Shown: positions 49,601-60,955 of the stretch, piece by piece
How positions within the stretch are numbered: the stretch's first letter is position 1
How the letters are laid out: every line of letters starts with the position of its first letter
Origin: Acholoe squamosa
Taxonomy: Eukaryota; Annelida; Polychaeta; Phyllodocida; Polynoidae
Reading direction: 5' to 3'
Assembly (NCBI GenBank): GCA_949317995.1
Contig: OX439044.1
Coordinates: 9,519,141-9,583,140, forward strand
DNA: 64,000 nt
Notes under the pieces: generated by a model
What the model saw: only the letters and a program-made list of their open reading frames with translations
Database searches by the model: none
What the model was told of the DNA's origin: nothing
Translations under genes and position numbers: made by a program

Positions 49601-49962
49601 AATCAATATATATCTACGAAAAGTTGAAACCATTTAGCACATAAGCTTGTGACAGTGAGCGTCCAAGTGAGACCTAACTATTGCTGCCCAATAGACATCA
49701 AATGCCTCAAGCAATTGAATCTTGCTAGTCTAGGCCAACAAGGGAAAGGGCAGCTCCGTGAGATCCTACATGAAGGTACACTGTAGCTTGTCGGCTCAGA
49801 ATAGAAGTTACAACCTTGTTGTTAAGGCGATGACCTAACGTTATGGGAAAGTCAGTTTGATACAGAATTTGAGCAAGATGTTTTATATAATAACTTCTAA
49901 ACATGTTTTTGTTGTCTTTTCAGAGAGGAGGATTTGGACGTGGCCGGCCACAACAACAATAA
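43684..49962 (+). CDS. RPS10: RPS10, 40S ribosomal protein S10 (eS10), 5 coding exons
   Basis: Coding exons are 43684-43827, 46929-47109, 48678-48743, 49100-49158 and 49924-49962. All introns are GT-AG and the phases agree, giving 489 nt and 162 residues (human 165). The protein is a component of the small-subunit head near the mRNA entry region. Residues 1-100 form the S10/plectin domain: [20 protein letters not shown], then [20 protein letters not shown] and LHLPPEIVP. The C-terminal tail is Arg/Gly-rich ([21 protein letters not shown]) as in other animals. ATG at 43684 follows the acceptor by one base, and MLMPKKNR is the family's usual start. The frame is open further upstream, but that is intron. 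Intron 2 carries a family A element and intron 3 a family B element. Confidence 0.97.
44903..45100. repeat. dispersed repeat, copy 1 (RPS10 intron 2)
   Basis: About 200 bp shared with 51665-51822 in the same orientation, including GGGGACCTTCATGT, GGCATGGAGGAGCAGAATAA, CTTCATTGGGAGTCC, TTCCATTCTAC and AGCTGGTGTCCAT. It is non-coding, of an unclassified family. Confidence 0.75.
46215..46430. mobile_element. family A element in RPS10 intron 2, decayed
   Basis: The left side ACCACAAATTCAGTTGTATA then AGCGACAGCTTATTC, and the right side GTGGCTTATACAAGAGAATT, are recognisable family A ends with many changes. Confidence 0.62.
47345..47630. mobile_element. family B element in RPS10 intron 3
   Basis: TACCGTAATGTCCCGCACAA opens and ACACGGGAGATTACGGTTA closes. 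The interior is the long-interior subtype (CATAACTTTTGTTCTACTG, GAAAGGTCTTGGTGGCCCCC). Confidence 0.8.
48169..48583. mobile_element. family C elements in RPS10 intron 3 (one partial, one complete)
   Basis: A left half (CCGTAAAACCCTGGTCGTAA then GCCGG) starts near 48175. A small complete copy runs from TAATAAAACCCCGGTCATAA (about 48477) to GACCCGGGTTTTACAGTA. They may be one copy split by 200 bp of other sequence, or two separate copies. Confidence 0.65.
48768..48895. mobile_element. family E element, half copy, RPS10 intron 4
   Basis: It begins GGGCAGCTGATGTGTTAATA and runs through GCCCATTGGTCGTCATGATG to CACTTCATTGGAGCATGACA. The second half is missing. It starts only 25 bp after exon 4. 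Confidence 0.75.
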
Positions 49963-49987
49963 AGTCGCTGTATTATATTATGTCTGT

Positions 49988-49993
49988 AATAAA
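49988..49993 (+). terminator. RPS10: RPS10 polyadenylation signal
   Basis: AATAAA lies 25 bp after the stop codon, giving the very short 3' untranslated region usual for ribosomal protein genes. Confidence 0.8.
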
Positions 49994-50712
49994 TGGTTGC
50001 GAGAAAAGAAAGTTATTGGTTATCTTTTTCATTCATTGAGACTCATACTGCTACGAGCCGTGTCCCACTGCTACAAGCAGACTCCCAATCACATGCACGC
50101 ACACACAACCACACTCATACGCGCAAATTAAGATTGAGAAAAAGAACAGACTGAATGTCTGCAAACTATTGAGGCAGTCCCACGAGGTGTACGAACCTTA
50201 GGACGTTAAACAAATCAATCAATTAAGACTCCTACATGCAATCTCCTTAGTTTTTCTGTGATTCATGTGGGTCAATCTTGTTCCACAAGTGTATCAGCCA
50301 TCCACAAAAAGCACTAGAATACACCAAATTGACAAATTACAATTTACTTCATCAAAATTTCAATTTATTCTGGTGGAGCCCCCCCCCCCCCCTGCTATTT
50401 TCACTGTTAGTGCATTTCCAACGAAAAACCTCACCCCGTTTTTTTCTCGTCTGGAGTTTGCATGTATGAACTTCCTCCATAGTCTCCAATTTAGGAGTGT
50501 CATTGACATGAAATTTATTTCGATGATTATCACTGCATATTTCAAATCCATCATTATTCAGAAAGTATGGTTTGCTCATTAAGTTTGCAGGTTATTGCAG
50601 TGCAAGTTAGACAAGCAGTGGTGTGAAATCTCCGCTTAAAGGCAGAAATTCGCCTTTTTATGTTTAGCAGGACCATACCTGAGATCAGTGTGTATCCACT
50701 GAGAAAATGAAA

Positions 50713-50949
50713 TACCGTAATCTCCCGCGTATAAGACGCGTCCTCTAGGCCAAACAAATGCCTTGTGCGTCTTATAGGATTTCTTCAAGTTGGGGGTGCG
50801 TCTTATATGAGGGGTATTTTTACTATAGTAATGTACTAATCTTACAAATTTCAGCATTAAAATGTGCGTCTTATACATGAAAATGCATGTGCTGAGTTTG
50901 GGGTGCGTCTTATACGCGCAGCGCATCTTCTACGCAGGAGATTACGGTA
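50713..50949. mobile_element. family B element downstream of RPS10
   Basis: TACCGTAATCTCCCGCGTAT opens and ACGCAGGAGATTACGGTA closes. The interior is the reverse orientation of the subtype at 21133 and 25261 (ATGAGGGGTATTTTTACTAT, then AAATGTGCGTCTTATACAT). Confidence 0.86.
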
Positions 50950-51664
50950 CCATTGATATTGGTGGGGGGGTGACTGAAGCTATAATGATCTTACAATATT
51001 TGATACCTTCCAAACTGATTTATGCTATGATCCTTATTTCCCCAGAAAGTGGTATGGTATATCTAAATGACTTTGAACAACTTTATCCAAATGACTATAA
51101 ATCCTTACAATATGCTTCAGCCTGAACAGCTTTCGGCATTTCACATCCCTGACAAGATATCAATGGATTTAGATTAAAACATTACATTTGGCTATAACGT
51201 TGTTGCTAATTGGAATATTCTCTAAATTCTTTCACCATTTAAAAGTGCTTTGGTTGGACACAATATTATATAGATACAATGGATTTGTCGATTTGATAAT
51301 CACAATTCCAATAATCCTGATGCATCGATTCTATAGGTATCAATGACACTTCTACAATCCATGGTGAGCCTTTGACATGGGGTTGATAAATACATAATGG
51401 TCAATATGATGCAGCCTTGGCGAATAAACTAACTACTAGTAGTCTGTAGATCCCCCCCCCCTCCTGTGTCGGGTGTCTGTAGCCCGCATGAACCAACCCC
51501 ATTAAAGTTCTACAGCATATAGACGAGCTTAAATCCTGTCTTCTCATTGGTCAATTCAAACTGTCATGTTCTTATGTAAAATATGGAAAGCAACTTGAGA
51601 CTATATTAAAGATTAACCAAGCTGACAACTGCATGACCCTGCACATAAGCCACACCCCGGCTTA

Positions 51665-51822
51665 GTCCCCCTGTGGAATGGGGACCTTCATGTCAGGGCA
51701 TGGAGGAGCAGAATAACTTCATTGGGAGTCCTTCCATTCTACCACTGGGCATACCAGTTTTTGGGGTTTCTTGTGGCATGAGGTGAGCATGTGGGCAGCT
51801 GGTGTCCATATGCACAGGCCCA
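51665..51822. repeat. dispersed repeat, copy 2
   Basis: Matches 44903-45100 (see there) with a ~20-bp internal deletion relative to that copy. Confidence 0.74.
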
Positions 51823-51847
51823 GGCATACATGATGGGTCTAGACCCC

Positions 51848-52150
51848 TAAAATCGACAGTTTGACATGGCCTTTTCTTAAAATCGACAAAGGACATGGAG
51901 CTTCTAGGGAGAAGGACATGGGACAAAAAAGATAGTGACAGGGGACATGGACTTTTCTTAAAATCGACATGTGACATGAAGCTTAGTGACAAGGACATGG
52001 GAAAAATAGAAATTTAGTGACATGTGATATGGCATTTCCTTAAAATCGACATGTGACATGGAGCTTAGTGACAAGGACATGGGGAAGGAAAAAGTTAGTG
52101 ACATGTGACATGGCCTTTCCTTAAAATCGACATGTGACATGGGGACCCCC
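51848..52150. repeat. ~81-bp tandem repeat (TTAAAATCGACATGTGACATG)
   Basis: TTAAAATCGAC plus ATGTGACATGG recurs at about 51876, 51957, 52039 and 52120, with a partial copy at 51848. AGCTTAGTGACAAGGACATG lies between. The regular spacing shows a tandem array of roughly 4 units. Confidence 0.82.
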
Positions 52151-52182
52151 CCATCAAGACCCCCTAGTATAATACACATAGC

Positions 52183-52637
52183 GCGGACGTCCCGGGGGGA
52201 GGGGGGACACTTCATATATTTTGCTGACACATGTGTGCGGCTGGGAAGGGCACATTTTCATCAAAATCTCCCTAACAAGGGTCCTATTTTTAGACAAAAT
52301 TCCCCCTAACAAGGGTCAACTTTGAGCAAAATTCCCTAGCAAGGGTCCACTTTTAACCGAAATATCAGAAATCTCATGAAATGCCCATATTTTTTAGCTA
52401 CAATTTTCTAAGTTTTCGGAATTTTTTTTGGATCTAAGGGAATATTCTTGATCATTTCTCAATAGCAAAGTTTATCGGTCAGATTTCCCTTTAAAAACAT
52501 GGGGTTTTCAGTGAAAAGTGCCCTAAGAAGGGTCCATTTTTGGAGGTCAAATCTCCCTAATAAGGGTAAGGGTTGTCATAGGTCCAGCCGCACACCTATG
52601 TCAGAAAAAAGGTGAGTGTCCCCCCGGGGGCGGACGT
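52183..52637. mobile_element. inverted-repeat element with C/G-rich ends
   Basis: The left end (GGACGTCCCGGGGGGA then GGGGACAC, TGACACATGTGTGCGGCTGG) is mirrored on the right (CCAGCCGCACACCTATGTCA, then GTGTCCCCCCGGGGGCGG). Inside are repeated AAAATTCCCTAGCAAGGGTC-type blocks. No coding capacity. Confidence 0.75.
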
Positions 52638-53042
52638 GCATCTCCTGAGCCACACTACCCTCTTCAGTGACCAATGGAATTTGCCCATCCATTCTACTAA
52701 GGACCCAGTCATTTATGGCAGACGGTTGGACTGCTGAGATCTGTCTGTAGTGTAAGTTCGGAACATAGATGGCTTGTCAGTCAACCATAAAGGGGCATAA
52801 AAAAATTTGCACGTCCGCACGAAAACTCACTACCACCCCCTTCTCCGTTGATAAATAATGATCACCACTCCTTTAATAGTGAGCGGTCAATGGGATGTAG
52901 TAATCCCCCAATTAGGGTGCCATCTTGTTTATCATCACCTCACACCATTTAAATATCTCATTGAAATAGTGTACCAATAGCCATTTAGGGGCAGCTCACC
53001 ATCATTGATGGTAAAAAAAAAAGGGGGATGCTTGAGGTGATC

Positions 53043-54289
53043 GTACTACAGCCCCTAATAGGACATACCAAAAATAATTTTTTCCCCAGAAAAAAATATT
53101 CTTGCGGGTACTGAAAAATTCTTGCGGATACTAAACAATTCCTGCGGATACTGTATAATTCAGCCCCTAATAGGACATACCAAAAAAATGCAGGCTTCCC
53201 TAGCCCACTTTAAAGGGTCTATTTCTCCCCTTTCCTATCCCCTCGGGATGTGTGTGGTGCACATATGCGCGGGCACTGACACATTCCTCTGTGAAATTGT
53301 GTAATGTAATTCTTGCCATGAATATGACCTTAGCTGTCGAAATGGCGTTAAACATCTATTACTCACTCACTCATACCAAAAAATGTTTTCCCCAAAAAAT
53401 TATTCTTGCGAAAACTGAACAATTCTTGCGGATACTGACAATTTTTGCAGGTACAGGAACATTCCTGCAGGTACAGGGACAATTATTGCAGGTACAAAAA
53501 TATTCTGGCGGATGCAGAAAGAATTCTTGTGGATACAGGAATCGTACTACGGAGCCCCTAATAGGACATACCAAAAAATGTTTTTTTTTCATACAAAAAA
53601 TATTCCTGCGGGTACTGGAGGATTCCTGCAGTACTGTGGGATTCCTGCGGGTATTGGGGGATTCCTGCAGGTACTGGGGGATTTCTGCAGGTACTGGGGG
53701 ATTCCTGCAGGTAGTAGTGACTACTAGTGTACAGGATGATTTCTGTGCTTATAGAATGATTTGTGCATTCGTTAGATCGTTCGTATACCCACAAGAATAT
53801 AAATGTTTCTGTACCCACAAAAAATTATTTCTGTGTACACAGAAATAGTATCTGTAGGCCTACCCACAAGAAAGTTTCTGTGCCACAAAAATTGTTCCTG
53901 TGCCCATAAGAATTGATCAGTTCCTGCAAGAATTGTTCAGTTCCTGCAAGAATTGTTCAGTATCCGCAAGAATTGTTCAGTATCCGCAAGAATACTTCAG
54001 TATCTGCAAGAATTGTTCAGTATCCACAGGAATTGTTCAGTATCCCCAAGAATTGTTCAGTATCCCCAAGAATTGTTCAGTATCTGCAAGAATACTCCAG
54101 TATCTGCAAGAATTGTTCAGTATCCACAAGAATTGTTCAGTATCCGCAAGAATTGTTCAGTATCTGCAAGAATACTCCAGTATCTGCAAGAATACTCCAG
54201 TATCTGCAAGAATTGTTCAGTACCCGCAAGAATATTTTTCTGGTGAAAATAAATATTTTTGGCATGTCATCTTAGGGGCTCTGTATTAC
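53043..54289. mobile_element. composite element: inverted ends enclosing opposing 20-bp minisatellites
   Basis: The left end GTACTACAGCCCCTAATAGG with ACATACC, and the right end GGCATGTCATCTTAGGGGCT with GTATTAC, are imperfect inverted repeats. Next to each end begins a 20-bp minisatellite. It reads ATTCTTGCGGATACTGAACA on the left and the inverse, AATTGTTCAGTATCCGCAAG, on the right (about 15 units, 53931-54230). The left arm restarts at about 53160 and 53545, showing nested insertion or duplication. The open frames here arise from the 20-bp unit and are not genes. Confidence 0.75.
53191..53374. repeat. second copy of the (GAGT)n-ended repeat
   Basis: Inverted relative to 18829-19012 and ending in ACTCACTCACTCA. 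It lies inside the composite element at 53043-54289, so it inserted there or was captured. Confidence 0.72.
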
Positions 54290-56396
54290 ACTGACCGCAG
54301 GGCATTAGTGGGTATATTCTTTCGAGTGTTGCCTTTATGGTTAAATCACTGGAGTTTTCTCTCCAGGGGGTCCCATTGTCGGCCTTGACAAATCCTGAGA
54401 TGCAGAATATACGTGCTGTCAAAGGGTGAGCATGATGCACCTAATATCAGCGAGTTTCTGATATCACATTGGCACAATTTGTACTGCATTTCTGAACTGA
54501 TAAAGCTATAACAATTGTGGTACTCCTCCGATACTTTCTATGTGGCGATTATAGGCTTATATGCACCCAATGGCTGCATCTATTGAGATGTTCAGTCTCG
54601 AAAATGATCCCCTGTCGCTGGAAAGTTTGATTCATATCCCAGCCAATATAACAGATAACAAACATTGTTTCCATATTTTTCATATCAAATCACAAAAATA
54701 ACCAATCATTTTGGGCTAGTGTAAAGAGAACATTTTGGGCTAGTGTAAAGAGAACATGAAACTGTAAGCGCCTCCTGCCCTTATTTCTATCACTCATCAG
54801 CCGATTAATTTCCATAATTTCCAATATCTGTAGGGGAAAATTACGTCAATATTGGCCAGGTTAGTGTGGAGACTAGTCTGATAATAATGTCTGCAGTCCT
54901 GTTATAATCCCTTTATAACCATATCCACCGTATTAAGTACCAGGTATTTGAATGAGGACCGACGTCAGCTAAAAGCCAGGGTCATATTTGAAATTGCCCC
55001 AGCTTTTTTGTAGTTGCAAGCCGCAACAGCGGTCAGGAGCGTAGCGGCCGTGCAACTCCATTATGTTTTCGGTTTGCCTATGACGTCAATAGTGACGTCA
55101 TGCAGCCGCCATGACGTCATCCGTGGCAACTCCTATCCATGGTCCTTCCCACATTTTTCTTGTTGAGAAATCAGATATGAGGTAAAACGTGTGGCTTAAT
55201 AGATTATGTACTGGTTTTATACGTGTGATTTTATACACTGTTAAATTGGCACCTGATCTTGTTTATCAGTGACTTCTATCAAAGCTTTGTAAATTCAGCC
55301 TTCAATTGTTGAGGTTTAGAAGTAGTTACGTATATGGCGCCTACACCGGTGTCTACGGTAGGAAGAGGAAAGTTGACTCTTTACCCTAAACTTCCTTCTT
55401 CCTGATAATTTGCATTTAAATTGTTATTGGACTTAAATAAATCAGAGATGCAATAGTTTTCCCCAATTCCAAGGATGGACAAAGCTTTAGCGTGAAAATA
55501 AGAAGCAGGAAGTAATACTCTGTAGGCCTACACCATGAAGCTTGCAGTTGTGCTTAGGGAGAGGCCATTATTTATATATAATTTATTTTTGTGCCCCGCC
55601 CCTCTTTGATCAGTAGCACACATGCTTTTTTGCTAATAAAAGAGGGTAAATCAGGAGGGGTCTGAAATTTTAACTACGATTTGAAATCCTCAAGATAAAA
55701 GTAGGTACATGATTGCAAGTAATGACCTATTTACTCACTATTTTAATAATTTAACTCTGAAATATTTAACAAAAAGTAACACCCTTTGTTTTAGGCTGTA
55801 AAAACCTTAATAGTGGTCCGATTTGCAAGCTGTAAAAACCAAAATTTAGCCCAAGGCCCCATTTGGTCTGGTAATTGGACAATTGTTGCCATCCCAGCTC
55901 TATTTGTTGACAAAAGCCGATGTCCAACGAGTTTTCGTATTGCCTGCATTGGTACTGCTCAAGTTAACAAAACCAATTTAGACTTACCTTAGATGTATGG
56001 TGAAGCTCATAATTATACTAGTATTGTATGTGATAAAAATAAGTACAGGGTTTTATTTTTACAGTGGAATAGTGCTGCCGTGGGGTAGTGGATAGGTACT
56101 CTAGTGGCGTGGGTGACCTACAGAACGTCCTCACAAGAAGTCCTTCCACTGTTTTATTCACCTGCTTCCATGCAGACATATTAACAACAGGCCTCGCCTT
56201 TTTCATCCATTTTCCTCGAGTTTGCTGCACTATTACATCATATCATGGGATGTTTCGATATTAGGAGGGTTTGGCTGCATGATCAGCATATAATGAAACT
56301 GTAAGTTACTGGGAACTGAAATTAAGAGCAGACACCCTGGGCCTAAACTATACACAGTCCATCCCTGAAAACTAGTCACCTAAACACTTGCTATAA
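54290..56396. other. gene-free stretch
   Basis: A 24-bp direct duplication (TTTTGGGCTAGTGTAAAGAG) occurs at 54711-54760. A GC-richer patch with several GACGTCA words lies at 55070-55120. No conserved protein or RNA gene is seen. Confidence 0.45.
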
Positions 56397-56397
56397 A

Positions 56398-56398
<1 letters not shown>

Positions 56399-56462
<64 letters not shown>
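56399..56462. repeat. (TA)n microsatellite
   Basis: About 64 bp of uninterrupted TA dinucleotide. Confidence 0.95.
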
Positions 56463-56466
<4 letters not shown>

Positions 56467-56756
56467 TATATATACTGATTATTTAATCCTATTATTTAAT
56501 TTAAATGATATGTATGCAGATGAGGACATTCCTAAGACTATATTATATTGCTACACGGTAGAACAACCCATATATATATATGGGTCAGGTCGTCAGAAAG
56601 TGTAAGATTTTGCCCTTGAAGGCCCTGAAAAACTAATTTTCTAATTGTTTTATATAACCTTAACAAAATTGTCAAGGTACATCTCCTCAGCTAAGAAGAC
56701 CAAAAAATACCGATCTAGGCCATCCGGTTCCATTTTTATTGCTTGTTTTGTGTCAT

Positions 56757-57155
56757 GTAACGTCCGGTACCAAAATAATGAAATGTGGAGGTAATTGAAG
56801 TTGCTCTTAGTAATATAAGAATGTCCCATTATGCATAACAAACACATGAAATAACAAGGCCAATATGTCTATTATTGACTTCAATTACAGAATGGAACAA
56901 AATTTGAGTTATGCATGCACAGTAGACTGCCTCCTACATGATGATAAAAGTACCGGACGTTACGTAACGTCTGGTACTTTTATCAGAATTATTTCACATA
57001 AGCTGCTCTTGTGTGGAGACAAATGCTGGTAGACACACAATTTCTTCACCAAAGTAGGGGATGATAGGGCCATTCATATGGGTAATAACAAAGATTTTGC
57101 AGCTTCATTTTTTCCATGTTTTATAACCAATTTAGATTTAGGTACCGGACGTTAC
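56757..57155. repeat. inverted GTAACGTCCGGTACC ends around a central 42-bp palindrome
   Basis: GTAACGTCCGGTACC (56757-56771) and its perfect inverse GGTACCGGACGTTAC (57141-57155) flank a near-perfect palindrome at 56943-56984. The palindrome is built from the same word (TACCGGACGTTACGTAACGT then CTGGTA). The spacing is roughly symmetrical (about 190-205 bp each side). It could be a non-autonomous transposon, or two elements inserted tail to tail. Confidence 0.75.
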
Positions 57156-58175
57156 AAATTACAGATTTCGATTTTGAAAGACACATCATGAAAAATTCTC
57201 ACTCAGTAACATGTCCAAACCTCATAGAAATGATACCTATGACCATATACAATACTAAAAATAACTTTGGGATACTTTATAGTGTTCTTTATTCAATACA
57301 GGACACTTGTAAAAAATACAAAAGTATAAAAAAGAATAAATTTGGCCGTTTTTTCACTTCGGCAGGCTATAAGTCCTAAAGTCTTTGATGGATGACCACA
57401 AATTTACATTTTTCTGATAGCCCTAAGTGTTCTCTATCAAATGAGTCTATGTAAGACAGGATTGGTTCACAACTTCCTTCTCCAGAGCCATAAAAGTCCA
57501 AAATGACCCAAAAACACAGAATCTACTGCTTTCTGGCGACCTGACCTGAACAATTACGTCACTGCGTAGGGGGTGGGGTCTTTGGTTTCCTCTGACAAAT
57601 GGGTGAGTGGGTCCTGAAAAATGTCTAAATAACAGTGACGTAATTGTTGAACGTTCCCTATCCCATCCCTGACAAGGGAACCTGAACTCAAGACTGAAAA
57701 CTATAATCCATCCCTGACTAATTGTCACCTGGCTACAGACTATATATTATAGTCTATCCCTGACCACTTGTTGCCTGTACATAAGATTGTAACAAACTAT
57801 AGTCCATCCCAACCTGCTGAAATAAGATTTGATAATATCCATAACGATGTGTACTGGTTGCACCCTAATTTCTTTTTAATAATTATGGTATATTTGTCAG
57901 TGATTTATCCAATATCTGACAGCTGGTACCTTTCTTTCTTTCCTTCTTCGCCAATGCGACATTTCTTTAAATAAGTAAACTATTAAATATATCAAATACT
58001 GTGATATCGGTGATCAAAGTTGTTTTAATTTGTGTGCACTTTCAGCACCTTTTTGCGGAGTTTTGATAGCGGCTGAAAGTAATACCATGTCTCGGCATTC
58101 AAGTCATGTTTAAATTACATTGAATTCCCTCTTTGTGAATACTGCATGCTTTAATTAGCTTCTTCTCTTATAAGA
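57156..58175. other. gene-free stretch
   Basis: Contains a word (TATAGTC-ATCCCTGA) repeated loosely at about 57700-57800 and also near 56355, suggesting an old dispersed repeat. No gene is recognised. Confidence 0.4.
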
Positions 58176-58334
58176 GAGTGATCTCTATTTTTACAACGGG
58201 GGGAGGGGCGGAGGGTTTGCGCGCGGATGTGGTTGAAAAAGAATTCTGACCCCGCCCCCCAGTCAAGGGGTCGAAAAGATTCTGCCCCCAACCCACCAGC
58301 CCCCCTGTTGCTCAAAAATGATCACTCCTTAAAG
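58176..58334. mobile_element. G-rich inverted-repeat element, second copy
   Basis: GAGTGATCTCTATTTTTACA then ACGGGGGG on the left pairs with CCCCCCTGTTGCTCAAAAAT then GATCACTCC on the right. Same family as 37531-37786. Confidence 0.65.
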
Positions 58335-58695
58335 GTAAATGCAACAATCTAATCATAGCATCACATGTTGCGAGGAAAAGTGATGCCCTGACCTTAACAA
58401 CTGTTTCCAGAAAATTACATCGAATGTTACTATTATAGTGGGAACCAAAATTGATGGAGAATAAAAATGTAACTACAAGGTACTTGATAACTACAAATAG
58501 CTGATACTAGGATGATGAGCCCCCCCCCCCCCATGCAGGTAGTCTCAGCTCTCACCAGGCACCTACAACTTACAAGTCCCACTGGTCCCCTCCTCCAGGA
58601 AGACCAATAAATATTGCCCAGGCCTCCTCCAGGGTGGCCTCAGGCCTGACGTGGTATTAATATAACCCTTTATGGCCAACAAGATGCTGCTTCTA

Positions 58696-58980
58696 CTCTT
58701 TAAGGGCCGCTGATGCAGGAGTGCATCATGCCCATTGGTTGTCATGATACACCAATGAAGTGCTGGCAAGTCTGCTTGCCATCACTTCATTGGAGCATCA
58801 TGCCGACCCTCTGGGAGCTTATGTATCAACCCTGTAGGGATGGGATGATGCTCCAATGAAGTGCTGGCGAGCACAATCCATAGAATGAAGTGCTGGCGAG
58901 CACACTTGCCAGCACTTCATTGGTGCATCATGACGACCAGTGGACATGATGCACTCCTGCATCAGCAGCCCTTAAAGAGT
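58696..58980. mobile_element. family E palindromic element
   Basis: A complete copy from TTTAAGGGCCGCTGATGCAG to TCAGCAGCCCTTAAAG. The AATGAAGTGCTGGCGAGCAC block is duplicated at its centre (about 58854-58900). Confidence 0.84.
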
Positions 58981-59175
58981 TTAGGGCTGCTGATGCAGGA
59001 GTGCATCATGTCCATTGTTTTTGTTTTTGTTTTTTTGTTGTTTTTTTTTTTTTTTGGGGGGGGGTTATCAACCCTGTAGTGTTCAGTATGATACATGAAT
59101 GCACCCTGGGGGAGTAGGCTCACCAGGGTTACATTCATGTATCCTGTTGACAACGATGGTATAATGTCTTGATGA
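58981..59175. mobile_element. family E element, adjacent decayed copy with a poly-T/poly-G tract
   Basis: It begins TTAGGGCTGCTGATGCAGGA directly after the previous copy. The middle is replaced by a T-rich then G-rich run (59025-59066), and the rest is a GTTACATTCATGTATC-type arm. Confidence 0.6.
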
Positions 59176-60850
59176 ACAGGATCTTCACAAAAAAACACTT
59201 GGTGTCAAAAAAGGAGAAACTGTCAAATATGGCAATATTTGCTCATATTCCTAACTTATATGTCATAACCCATCTTTAACAACACATTAGGTGTGATACA
59301 TTGACATCTGATTTCATATTTTCTGTACCTATAGTTTTACTTTATTCAGAAAATTTTCATTTTACCTGCAGTGTTACCAACTACTATGCTTACTTGATTT
59401 CAAAAAGTTTCTGATGGTCATAGGTATGCACACCTGAAGCTTATTTGATAAATTGTTAGAGGATTTTTCTTTCTGTGGAATTGAATGTCGAAAAAATTCT
59501 CATAGGCATCTATAGTTAACTTATAGGGTAGATTAACCTAAAGACGACCACATAGCTAGAGTTGACTACCTGTCAGCTTGTTTTTCTCACTTTCACATGT
59601 AGTGCATTGGTCTGAAACCCTAATATTATTTAAATAGAGGTGTTATAGTACCCCATAGAATGATGTCCTGGAATATATTAATTAATTGTCATTGTATGGT
59701 AATACACTGAAGTTCCCATTTTTAAATGGTTTTTATCATGACCAGCTGGTCATTTCACCAGAATTCTCCAACTTTGGTTTGATAATTTGAAGATGACAAG
59801 TGCTCACATATACAACATTTTGACCCTAGGCATAGAAAAATATCTTTGCTAAATGATAGCATAAGGAAAAGTGCAGAAATATTAAATATTTTCTGTATAT
59901 GACTTATTTCCAAGAACATACCAATTTCACCTTGAGATGACCACAATTTCACCTTGGGCAGACCACCCCTTACTGAGTTATTTATGCATTTCATTGAATA
60001 GATACCACTTATAATATAGCATTACATCCAAAGATTTATATTTAGAACAGTTTCGGATACAAAATTTTCCTGGATGATGTTCTAATACATACATTTCAAC
60101 CTTTACTGGAATCCTACTACTAGTAGTATGATGAGTAAGTTTATGACACTGAGAGCATGATTATAAAATCAAGAGCTGGGTTATTATAGTGCTTATTTCA
60201 AATTGATGAAGCTTTTTTAATGCAGGGTTAGCATTATCCCCTCTGTTTTGATGAGATTTACAATATCAATGGGCATGCCATTGTTCCAATTTTTATTTTA
60301 TTTTAGCCACTCTAAATCATTTATTTTTCTTATGGTGCAGTATCTTTAATGATGCTATTTATTTCATATATATTAAAGGAACTTGTTTAATTTGATGTTT
60401 TAATCAAAATGGCTTTATCAAAAGGGTGGATATTAATGGTCAACTCTAGGTGCAAAGTGGTCATCTCAAGGTGAAATTGAACTAAATGGAATGTTTGTAG
60501 TAAGGGTGATCAACTAGAAATATCATATATAAAGTGATTTTCAAAATATAACAGGTACAAAAGCTGAAAGCTGAAACAATTATCTTTCATTCAGTGTATT
60601 TTGGAAGTCTGTAGACCCCAAATTTCCAGAGATATTAGCAACTACAAACACCTGATTGAAGACCTGCACAGGAATGGTCGTCTTCTGGTTAATCTACCCT
60701 ATATAACTTCAATTTCCTCCAGTGGCCAAGAGGACCACGTGACCTATGGTTTCTATCTTTTCTTTATGCAATCTAAGTATTAAACTAACATCCCTGAAAG
60801 TTATCAAGAGAAAATATTGGTCAATTTTGAATTAGCCAGATTGTATCTAC
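59176..60850. other. AT-rich gene-free stretch
   Basis: No frame with protein character and no palindromic element. The phrase TCACCTTGAGATGACCA near 59930 and its loose inverse near 60465 are the only internal similarity seen. Confidence 0.45.
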
Positions 60851-60955
60851 TACCATAAATTCCCTCGTATAAGCCACACCCTCATATAAACTGCACCCTG
60901 AGTTTGAGAGAAGGCTAAAAGCCTCATCTTGGGCTTGAAAATTGGCATTTTGAGT
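60851..60955. mobile_element. family A element, left half only
   Basis: TACCATAAATTCCCTCGTAT followed by AAGCCACACCCTCATATAAA is a recognisable family A left half. The similarity ends near 60955. Confidence 0.6.

Noticed and set aside
43828-49923. Box C/D snoRNA in RPS10 introns
   Set aside because: Ribosomal protein introns often host them, but I found no pair of C and D boxes with a closing stem that I could defend.
53931-54230. Regular short repeats that might suggest a CRISPR-like array
   Set aside because: The 20-bp units are directly adjacent with no spacers, and this is animal DNA.
53900-54388. Overlapping plus-strand open frames of 97-162 codons with a repeated peptide
   Set aside because: They are produced by the 20-bp minisatellite, which reads the same peptide in all three frames. 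There is no protein-like composition outside the repeat.
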